Positions 55,921-64,000 of a stretch of 64,000 bases of DNA are shown piece by piece. The stretch's first letter is position 1; each line of letters opens with the position of its first letter. The stretch is from the NCBI GenBank assembly GCA_018292915.2, contig JACVVK020000295.1:108501-172500 (forward strand), given 5' to 3'. The notes under the pieces are model-generated. The model saw only the letters and a list, made by a program, of their open reading frames with translations, searched no databases and was not told where the DNA came from. Both the position numbers and the translations under genes were made by a program. The DNA is from Batillaria attramentaria. Lineage: Eukaryota > Mollusca > Gastropoda > Batillariidae.

Positions 55921-56687
55921 TTCTGACTTCCTGAAGACGGCTGGAGAGGGAAGTGTTTCATTGCTAAGAGTAAACGCTGATTAATACTGATCGATGTTCA
56001 AGCAAGATTCTGGAGACAAAGAGGACTGATTTAATTTTTCAATTAATAAATTAATTGCAAGTTAATAAAACACCGAGTTTGACCAACGTTAACTCTCCAA
56101 AACGTACATCATGTTTCAAAATTCCGTTTATAAAACATCTCATGTTCTTTGATCCTTGGTTTCAGCAGCGAGCCAGTATTTAGCGAGGGAAACTAGGTAA
56201 ATGCGTAAATTTCCGTTCTGTGATGAAAACAACCCTGACTTACATTTCTCTTGCGTTTCCCATTGCACACTTAACTGATACTTTCAGCTGAGACACACTG
56301 CCAAGATCACGACAGGAAATACGGGAACTGTTCTGTTAGGCGCATGACAAGTCCAAGAACAGCATGCAAATTAGTTTGAGCTCGATTTTTCTCAAGCATG
56401 CGCACTGATCGATCCGAGAATGCCTCGAGCTTTCACGACCGAGACTTATCAACAGCGAATGAAAGCCCTTAGGAAATCTGCCGAAGCTTTGATGTTCCCA
56501 TGTCAATTTGTTTAAGGTTTAATTAACAGTTTTTGCTGCTTCCCGCTTGTGATCATGTAAAAATGTCACACCAAGAAGTCTAGCGTGTCGTGATGCCATG
56601 AAAATTGATTTGTGCTCAGTGACAAATTGCGTGCGTCTTTCTTTTGAGGAAGAATCTGGCGCTCAGAGTACGTTCTCTCTGTCTCTG

Positions 56688-56725
<38 letters not shown>

Positions 56726-57149
56726 TGAGTGTTCTGTCGTATGTATCCTGGATGTTACTTGTTAGCAATTATAGGTCTTGTTTAAGTAGTTGAAAGATTG
56801 TCTCCACACACCTAAGTATTCTGTTGTATGCATCTGGATTTTACTTTCTAGCAGTTGCGGGTTTAATTTAGGTAGTCGAGCGTATTAGAGCATGACATGT
56901 AATTTTGCCATGTACGTCAGACTGATATTCTCACGCTGACTTGATATTATCTTACTTTTAGTCTACTAGTTTGTTTGTTTGTTGTTTGTTTTTTGTTTTG
57001 TTTTTTTGTGGGTTTTTTTCTTCTCATTCGTTTGCTTGGTTTGTTTGGTTTTGGTATTTATTTATTTTTTGAGGGGGGGGGGGGGGTTCTGTTCTTGGGG
57101 TGGGGGGGGGGGTCTCTCGACTCTGCACTTGTTTTTCATTTTCATTTTG
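55921..57149. other. No gene; (CTGT)n/(CT)n at 56675-56727
   Basis: AT-rich, unassigned. G runs at 57073-57112. Confidence 0.45.
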
Positions 57150-57360
<211 letters not shown>

Positions 57361-57580
57361 AGAAATGAAATGAAATGAAAGAGAGAGAGAGAGAGAGAGA
57401 GGGCGGATTTCTTGCAGCGTTTCCTTAGCCCTTAGGAGCCCAAGCTAGACCATCCCTGCCCACTATATGATGCGACTGGTTAAAAAGAACAAGCCACTGC
57501 ACACCTGTAGGTGCCACTTCAAGCCACTAATATTACGTAAGGCATGGGTCTTCCCCGATAGGTCGGAGACCGCTGCAGAG

Positions 57581-57828
57581 TGCTTTGGAAATGTTCAGCC
57601 CACCAAATTGGGGAAAAAAATAAATGCAATTCTAAATTCTGAAATTTAAATAGCTGAGCTGACCCTTCGCACCACGTGACTGTGATGTGTTTCTGCCCAG
57701 TGTGTGAGAGAATGCGTGTGATTCACGTGAGCGTGCGTGTTGGGTTCAGTTCGCGGCGCTTTGAGCCGATTCATGAAATTGGGTAAAGCACCTATACAAT
57801 TATTATTATTATTATTATTATTATTATA
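57581..57828 (+). mobile_element. SINE-B, 5'-truncated
   Basis: Begins at GCTTTGGAAATGTTCAGCCC and has the full 3' part with (ATT)n. Confidence 0.85.
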
Positions 57829-58206
57829 ACCGTAGCTTGAAGTGGCTCGTAATGAACTGAAGATTCCAACCAAAATTGCGATTTTTGCATGGGCTTTTAA
57901 GGGTTAGTACACTATTTTTCCTCGACACCGAGGAAGGTGACAACAACTTCTGTTCCCCAGAGTCGAAGGCTCACCACTTGACATAAAAAAGTGGAAAAAG
58001 AGAAATGAAAAAAAAAAGCGAGAAGATTAGGTAATTTGTAATCCCCTTCCCCGTCGGCTTTGCAACCCGAACGCAAAAAATATTTCGAGTCTTTGCAATT
58101 AGCGGAAGTTTCAAGATTATTCCTAGCCAGTGGTATACAAATTGGTTTCATCAGCTTTTGCCTTCGGCAAATTTCCGCGTTCGAGGGAGTACAGTGACAG
58201 TGGAAT
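57829..58206. other. No gene recognised
   Basis: Unassigned. Confidence 0.4.
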
Positions 58207-58260
58207 CCAGAATACAGAATACACAATACCTTATTGATCCCGAAAAGGGACATTGCATTT
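58207..58260 (-). mobile_element. LINE-like 3' tail, very short
   Basis: On the minus strand CCCTTTTCGGGATCAATAAG then (ATTCTGT)-type units, a common LINE ending. Confidence 0.45.
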
Positions 58261-58274
58261 CTGACCCGCATACT

Positions 58275-58672
58275 GGGGCGGTCGGTGGTCTAGTGGTTAA
58301 GAGACTTGTCACCAATGCGAGGGGTTAGGGCTTCGAGTCCCACTCGGGGCAAATAATTTTTCCTTCTCGTATGTGGCACCGTTCATTCGGGCCGATCGTC
58401 GGGGGTTCTCTCCGGGTACTCCGGCTTCCTCCCCCTCTGCTTTGGAAATGTTCAGCCTGAAAAATCTGAAAAAGAAATGCAATTCTAAATTCCGAAATTT
58501 AAATAGCTGAGCTGACTCTTCGCACCACGTGATTGTAATGTGTTTATGTCCAGTGTGTGAGAGAGTGCGTGTGATTACGTGAGCGTGCGTGTTGGGTTCA
58601 GTTCGCGGCGCTTTGAGCAGATTCATGAAATTGGGAAAAGCGCCTATACAATATTATTATTATTATTATTAT
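58275..58672 (+). mobile_element. SINE-B, full length
   Basis: All domains present; ends in (ATT)n. Confidence 0.87.
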
Positions 58673-58942
58673 AGTAAACACACAATTAACATTCCAAGAA
58701 ATAAGACCACAAATACACGCATAAGAGAAATTGAGTGAAACTAACACTGATCACTAAAATTACTTAAGATCAAGAATAAAACACACTATCGAAAACATAC
58801 AATTTACTGTCACATTGAACACTCATTGATCCACTCATTCCGGCATTCACACTGCACATTCACTCGCTCTGCTCTTTCTCTCTCCTCAGTCCCCCCCACA
58901 CACCCCTCTCTCTCTCTCTCTCGTGCGCGATCTACTTGAGTT

Positions 58943-59401
58943 TTGTTGTTGTTGTTGTTGTTGTTGTTTGTTTGGTTTTGTTGTTGTTTGTTTTTTGTTT
59001 GTTTGTTGTTGTTGTTTTTTGGCTGCCCCAGCTCTTTGCCACCTCCAGTGGTGTTCCTCCCAGGTCATGGGTGGAACCCACGGAGGACTCGGAAGCTGGG
59101 ACAATTTTTATGATGCATGATGATGGAGATGAGGACGATGGTAAGATGATGCTATGGAGGTTCATGTGGTTTGGGACTGCGGGACAGGGCCGCATTCCAC
59201 GTTTCGACTTTCCTGTCATAAATATCCCGGCATTAAGCAGGCCCGGGAACTACGGCCATAAGACGTGTCATACCGAGGGAAGTACCCCCAAAGTCGCACC
59301 CGTGAAGTGGGTGAAACTCGGCTGTGTGGCAACAGCCTCCCCATCGGGCCCATAGTACACCCGCTCTGGGTAGGAGCCGACCTAGGTAGGAAAAATCCCG
59401 C
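58943..59401 (-). mobile_element. SINE-D lacking the tRNA head
   Basis: Runs from GGATTTTTCCTACCTAGGTC (minus strand) to a long (AAC/AAAC)n tail at 58943-59020. Target duplication TCTACTTGAGTT at 58931-58942 and 59402-59413, so this copy has an ordinary 12-bp duplication. A short internal deletion removes the GATTACACGGCC part. Confidence 0.85.
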
Positions 59402-59413
59402 TCTACTTGAGTT

Positions 59414-59897
59414 AGGAGCTAGCTCTTATATCCATGAGCACAAATGATCTTGCATATCTAGTAGTTCTTGCTCTTGGTACTCTAAACCTTCTACTGCGTA
59501 CTATAGTGGGCGAATAAGAAGGCCGAGACTCCATTGTACTGTTTAAGATTTGGCAGAGACCTGCTTAACGCTGTTTCTAACTATGGCCACCTGAGCCACC
59601 CAGAGGACCAAGCACGTCACAACACATAGTCCTGTCGCATTCTCTCCGTAGAGAGATAAAACGTTCCGGCAAACACTGTAACCGATCCATTTACACAGTC
59701 TGAAAAATCGAAAAGCCAGACGATAAGACAGCGGCGGGAAAAATGGGAAATCCTTTACCAAACCGTTTGGGCTGTGTCGAGTTTCTTTCTTTCACAAGGG
59801 ACACCAGCGGGAGTGTTTACAAAACGGTAGGATTGAAACTACTTGGGGAAACAAAGGATGATCGATCAGTTTCAGAATAAGCCGCGAATGAGACTGA
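59414..59897. other. No gene recognised
   Basis: Unassigned. Confidence 0.4.
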
Positions 59898-59981
59898 CTC
59901 TCTCTCTCTCTCTCTCGTCAACTGCCTCTGCCGTTGTAAAATAGTTTCATTGATTCATTGATTGATTGATTCATTCATTGA

Positions 59982-60058
<77 letters not shown>

Positions 60059-60077
60059 CACACACACACACACACAC

Positions 60078-60136
<59 letters not shown>
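59898..60136 (+). repeat. LINE family 2 end fragment, then (CT)n-(CA)n
   Basis: CTCTGCCGTTGTAAAATAG and (ATTC/ATTG)n at 59917-59985, then about 60 bp CT and about 85 bp CA. Confidence 0.7.
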
Positions 60137-60137
<1 letters not shown>

Positions 60138-60221
60138 CGTGTGTGAGTGTGTGTGCGTGAATTTTGATTTCATTGCATTTTCTTGTTCTTCTTGCTTGGC
60201 TTTTTTTATAGTCATGTTGTA

Positions 60222-60300
60222 GCTGTAGCAACGGCAAGTTACAAAATTAACCTATGTGTTAAAACTTCCACCGTTGTCAAATAAAGAATCATTGTGATTG
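60222..60300 (+). mobile_element. LINE 3' end, family 2
   Basis: CAACGG (60229-60234) pairs with CCGTTG (60271-60276), then AAATAAAGAATCATTG. Confidence 0.65.
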
Positions 60301-60320
60301 TAATACTCACCGTTGAAGAA

Positions 60321-60362
<42 letters not shown>

Positions 60363-60365
<3 letters not shown>

Positions 60366-60530
60366 GGAGCCGGGGTGGTCGAATGGTAGAGCATTGGACT
60401 TGCAATGCTCGGGTCGTGAGTTCGTGTCTCGGCTGGGGCGAAATATTTGTGCTGGCTTTTTCATTGTTGCCCCGTCTTTGATATCACTCGTATGTGGTGG
60501 AAAAGGACGTTAAACCCCCGAACACCACCA
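60363..60530 (+). mobile_element. SINE-A inserted in (CT)n
   Basis: Intact SINE-A with CT repeats on both sides (60327-60362 and 60533-60560), so the target was a microsatellite. Confidence 0.85.
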
Positions 60531-60561
<31 letters not shown>

Positions 60562-60748
60562 GAGAAGGACATGTGAAGTGAGTCACATGTAGTTAGAGAA
60601 GCGTTTAGATGGCGTCCGCTTTCATTGTTACTCTTTGACTAAACAGTGAACAGCTGGTCGCCATTGCACACGGCACATGGAGGAGAAGAGGTGTTCCCAG
60701 GCTGCTACAGATGAACGAAATCATTATGTTTTAAAAACAAAGACAAAT

Positions 60749-61843
60749 CGCAAATAAAAGCGACATAAAAGGCACAGAAACCACTTCACTTTCACAGAGG
60801 ACGGCACGGGTCAACGTTTCGGCTTTCGCCTTCCTCAGGACACAAACAAATGGTAACTCTGCGGACGTCCTGACATACACGGCGCGGGGAAAAAAATTTG
60901 TGATGGTGTCGAGTGGAGTAAGCAGGCAGGGAGACAAAACGCAGCGGTCGCTATGACATGAGTTTTATTTACAACAGGAAAACAACAGCAAATAGCAGAG
61001 CGGGGAGCGACAATCCGTGCAGTGACTCGCGGCAGGGCTGGCTGGCGACTGTCCAGTGAGGCGTAGCTCGCGGCTACTTATGCGCCCAGCGCGAGCCGCA
61101 AAGAAAGCAACGGCCGCTCGCAGCAGAAACAAGGGCTAGATGCTCTCGAGTGGCGAAATCTGTGTTTGTTTACACACAGAAAACTAACAATAGCGGGCGT
61201 AATACAACAGCTACAAACTTCAAACAAACTGCATTCAAAAGAGCGTGAAAAGTACTTTAAGATGGCATAAGTTTGGCACATTATCAAAGTACAGAAAATT
61301 TCCTATCGCCGATTTAAGAGCGTAAAGACAGGGACCACGCATTCGAAAAGTGGTGAAAATGGCAAAATACACCCGTTAAACTACAAAACAGCGCCAAAAA
61401 CAAAACATAACTAAAAAGTACAAACTCTTCCGAAACTACTATAGTTTACATGATAACTTTAGGCTAATTGACTGTGGAGATATTTAGCACTAAATGGACA
61501 CAAACAAACACAACTAATTGACACGTGGCTATCGTGGATCCACAACGCTGCACGCGAGCGGTCAGCCTACAGGCGAACAAAGCCGGCGGCACACAGCTGG
61601 CCGGAGAACCTAGGGTAGTGGGCGAGAGGGTCCAAACCACTCGGCTACAAATTGAAATGAAATGAAGCGGTGGGCGAGAAAAGGACCAGAAAACAATAGT
61701 AAAAATATCACAACACCCATCCTTTGGTGACAGAAGACCATGGACTGTGTGTGATAAAAAAAAAAAAAAAAAGTGGGGTAGAAAAGAACAGAAAAGAATA
61801 GTTTAAAAAAAAAATTAGCAAAGACATCACAACACCCATCCTT
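60749..61843 (-). mobile_element. Element F, copy 2, interrupted by a solo LTR
   Basis: Flanks 60749-60898 and 61650-61843 read through as the same sequence found uninterrupted at 23235-23576, in opposite orientation. The central CTGAGGAAGGCGAAAGCCGA is conserved. Confidence 0.6.
60899..61649 (-). mobile_element. Solo LTR, 751 bp
   Basis: On the minus strand it starts TGTAGCCGAGTGG and ends CACCATCACA, the TGT...ACA ends of LTRs. The 4-bp target duplication AATT lies at 60895-60898 and 61650-61653. Inside, GGCGCATAAGTAGCC is TATA-like and AATAAAACTCATG at 60957-60969 is a polyadenylation signal about 60 bp before the LTR end. A 4-bp duplication suits Ty3/Gypsy-type elements but class is unproven. 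No internal coding region is left, as expected after LTR-LTR recombination. Confidence 0.78.
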
Positions 61844-62724
61844 GAAAATTCGACCTGGTTATTGTCCTCTATGTAAGAGCATTTGCCTGTGTAAAAGTGG
61901 AAAATTTTTTGAACTCATTCTATGGGTGCCTATACGGTCTGAAAGCTTCAAAACTTAATCGACGTTCTTGTCCCCAACACGTGGCCCTAAAAAGCGGATT
62001 GAAACTGTGCGGGAGGTTTATGGGAAGATTGATTAAATCGTCTCTTATTTTCTTTTGAAAGAAAATCGAAGAGGGTGCTGTCAAATGTACGCATTTTTAG
62101 AGGCCAGACAGTTGGTTGGTTGGTTGGTATTTAACGTTGGCCAGACGGTTGGTTGATTGGTTGGTATTTAACGTCCCCGCGAGAGAGTGGATTGTAGACG
62201 GTCCTAGCGAGCAGGTCATGGTGGAGAGGGATAGCTACCCTCAATGAACAATCCAGCTGAACGCTAATCAACCAAGACACACTGCTGATCAGCCACGGTG
62301 GATTGTGTCTAGATAAATTGTAATGGATAAATTAATGAGGGAGACAGGTCCCGTTTCCACAACTCGAGCAAGTGGCTGTTTTAAACGAAAATAAACGTGA
62401 TAAATAAATAAATAAATAAATAAATCAAGGAACCGAGTGACTGTCGCAGCTCAGAAAAATATTGAAAGATCGAAAAGGGGACATCAGACCCTGCAAGGGA
62501 GAGAACTATGCTAGAGCACGTGAGCTTAGATCCCCTGCAGCTGAAAAAGTTTCCTGTTTGGCCTCTCACAAACAGCTTTAATAACTAGCAAACCACCCGG
62601 AGCTTCAGTCAGCTTTGATCTCGCATACCACACAGTTGTCAGCACAAGGAACATTCTGACTGAGCTGGTCGGAACGGTTCGCAGGATGTAGTTCTGTGTC
62701 ATGTACGTACATGGTTAAGGAGAC
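61844..62724. other. No gene; (TTGG)n near 62110 and (AAAT)n at 62400-62425
   Basis: GGTTGGTATTTAACGT occurs twice (about 62122 and 62160); otherwise unassigned. Confidence 0.45.
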
Positions 62725-63154
62725 ATGGTATGGTATGGTATGGTATGGTAGACTTCTCCTCGGCGCACGTATCCATCTCTAATGAGATGCTCTAGGCGCC
62801 GCAAGGCTGGAGGACGAAGCAGGGAAAGCCTGCTGCCGCTAGGCGCTACTTTGTGTGCAAACCTCCACCCTGCTATTCACTCTGGTGCGTGCGACAGTAT
62901 TTCTGTTTTACAACGCCACCGGCCACAGCCTACTCTTCTTCGAAAGATGAACGTGGGATTTTTAGCGTGCACACTTGATATTTGTGCGTGCGTGTGTACA
63001 CGAAGGCGAGACAGGCACCGCAAACGAGTCTGCACATGGATTTGACTCGATATGGTATGAAAAAAATCCAACCATATTCCTGCCCACCGGGGACTCGAAC
63101 CAGGCAGCTCAGGATCCGAAGTCGGATGCCTTAACCACTAGACCAAATCCCCAT
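62725..63154 (-). mobile_element. SINE-E, tRNA-headed
   Basis: On the minus strand the head is GGGGATTTGGTCTAGTGGTT then AAGGCATCCGACTTCGGATC, with B-box GGTTCGAGTCCCC. The body is about 330 bp and ends in (ACCAT)n at 62725-62750. Only one copy here, so the boundaries rest on the head and tail alone. Confidence 0.65.
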
Positions 63155-63592
63155 GGACAAAACATATTGGCACAATGACTAGATAACAGTTCAAATCCTT
63201 AGTGAAGAGGTTATCCTCTTTTTTTGCCGTTCCTGGGAGTCAGATGAAGTCAGATCACTGCCTGACGTCTGAATGGCCACAACGTTAGTGTCCTCTGTGA
63301 CACTCTCCGCTCTAAAAGCATTCGATGGACAAATTTCTTCCAGTCCCCCCTGCCTCCCAGAAAAAAACACATTCGGTGTTTTAAATGCCCATATTTCGAC
63401 ATATTTTCGTTCACCCATCCTTCGTAGCTGTTTTGGGGGTGTCTAACTTGGTAGTGTAGTGTCTAACGTAGACACCTGCACAGTTACAGCATCTCATAGG
63501 CTAACATGACAGCTAGTTACACATACATCTTGTCACATCAGGGGGTACCTGCAATACTGACATAACAACAATAACAACAAAAACAAAAAACA
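63155..63592. other. No gene recognised
   Basis: Unassigned. Confidence 0.4.
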
Positions 63593-63850
63593 ATAATAAT
63601 GATAATGTATTACATTTGTAGAGCGCGGCGTTCTGCTTAGGAAAGCACTGAATGCGCTTTTTGCTCACGCATACACACAACATTCACACGCACACATTTA
63701 CACACATCAATACAGGCGGTGGAGTTTAAAGATTAAGGGCTAGTTTGAAAAGATGTGTTTTGAGTTCTGCTTTAAATTGTAGGAGGAAAGGGATGTTTCT
63801 CAGAGAAACACTGAAAGCTCTGCCAGTCATAAACTATTCCGAGCGTACAG
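63593..63850 (-). mobile_element. L2-like SINE/LINE 3' part
   Basis: (AAT)n, then ACATTTGTAGAGCGCGGCGT and GGCTAGTTTGAAAAGATGTG, the minus strand of a typical L2-like end. Confidence 0.5.
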
Positions 63851-63851
63851 G

Positions 63852-63911
63852 TTGGGTGGGTGTTTGGAAGCTTAACATCCTTTTCTAGTATTTCTACCAT
63901 GTATATGCGAG
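63852..63911 (-). mobile_element. SINE-A tail fragment
   Basis: GGGTGGGTGTTTGGAAGCTT then AACATCCTTTTC only; the rest is missing. Confidence 0.6.
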
Positions 63912-63960
63912 TGTACAGGCTCGCTCACCAACAGAACTCTTTCATTAACAAAATGTGTCT

Positions 63961-64000
63961 TAATAATAATAATAATAATAACAATAATAATAATAATAAT
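63961..64000 (+). repeat. (AAT)n at window end
   Basis: Continues beyond the window; could be the tail of another element. Confidence 0.9.

Noticed and set aside
63076..63154. Possible tRNA gene on the minus strand
   Set aside because: tRNA-like head, but linked to a body with an (ACCAT)n tail, fitting a SINE.

Overview
The window looks like nuclear DNA of a metazoan, most likely a marine mollusc and possibly a caenogastropod. That placement is inferred from split genes with GT-AG introns, very dense (CA/TG)n, (CT)n and (ATC)n microsatellites, many tRNA-derived SINEs with clear target-site duplications, 5'-truncated LINEs and TIR elements. I see no bacterial operon, rRNA gene, functional tRNA gene or CRISPR array. 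Almost every long reading frame lies in simple repeats, SINEs or LINE remnants and is not a gene.

One real host gene is supported. Two exons on the + strand (43677-43817 and 47251-48020) encode a Ly6/uPAR protein of the quiver/sleepless type. The ten-cysteine pattern ends in CDRDYCN, a hydrophobic GPI-signal-like segment follows, and AATAAA lies at 48475. The splice phases agree across a 3.4 kb intron. The signal-peptide exon was not found. Oddities are an acceptor with a (TG)n tract directly before TTTCCAG, placed just after a SINE tail, and an open reading frame running about 170 codons past the GPI-like segment. A second exon-like stretch at 30331-30577 has a good acceptor and protein-like composition but needs a frameshift and is not recognised.

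The rest is a layered repeat landscape. SINE-A is about 170 bp, has a tRNA head and an (ACCC)-rich tail, and occurs in more than 20 copies on both strands. SINE-B is about 390 bp, with a tRNA head, a central domain and an L2-like (ATT)n tail. SINE-C is a tRNA-like head fused to an L2-like ORF2 C-terminus. SINE-D is about 490 bp with a poly-A tail; two copies are flanked by unusually long direct repeats (44 bp and about 300 bp). SINE-E has an (ACCAT)n tail. LINE remnants include an RT piece with FADD at 31459-32598 and two families of 3' ends, each with a conserved stem-loop before AATAAA and a microsatellite. DNA elements include a Tc1/mariner-like MITE with TA duplications, a hAT-like element with an 8-bp duplication and nested SINEs, and three foldback elements. 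A solo LTR (751 bp, TGT...ACA, 4-bp duplication) sits in a repeat whose empty-site copy lies 37 kb away. Tandem arrays include a 24-bp minisatellite, a G-rich minisatellite, an approximately 56-bp array and a 306-bp triplicate.

Layout: 1-10 kb SINE-A, LINE fragments, palindromes and foldback elements; 10-13 kb SINE-C and the 24-bp minisatellite; 13-15.3 kb SINE-A with tandem tails and an inverted SINE-B pair; 15-25 kb mostly unassigned with microsatellites; 25-26 kb G-rich array; 29-33 kb foldback, SINE-D and LINE RT; 34-43 kb SINE-A, microsatellites and the 306-bp repeat; 43.7-48.5 kb the Ly6 gene; 48.9-55.9 kb MITE, 56-bp array, hAT-like nest and SINE-D; 57-64 kb SINEs, LINE tails and the solo LTR. 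All family assignments come from reading the sequence and need database confirmation.
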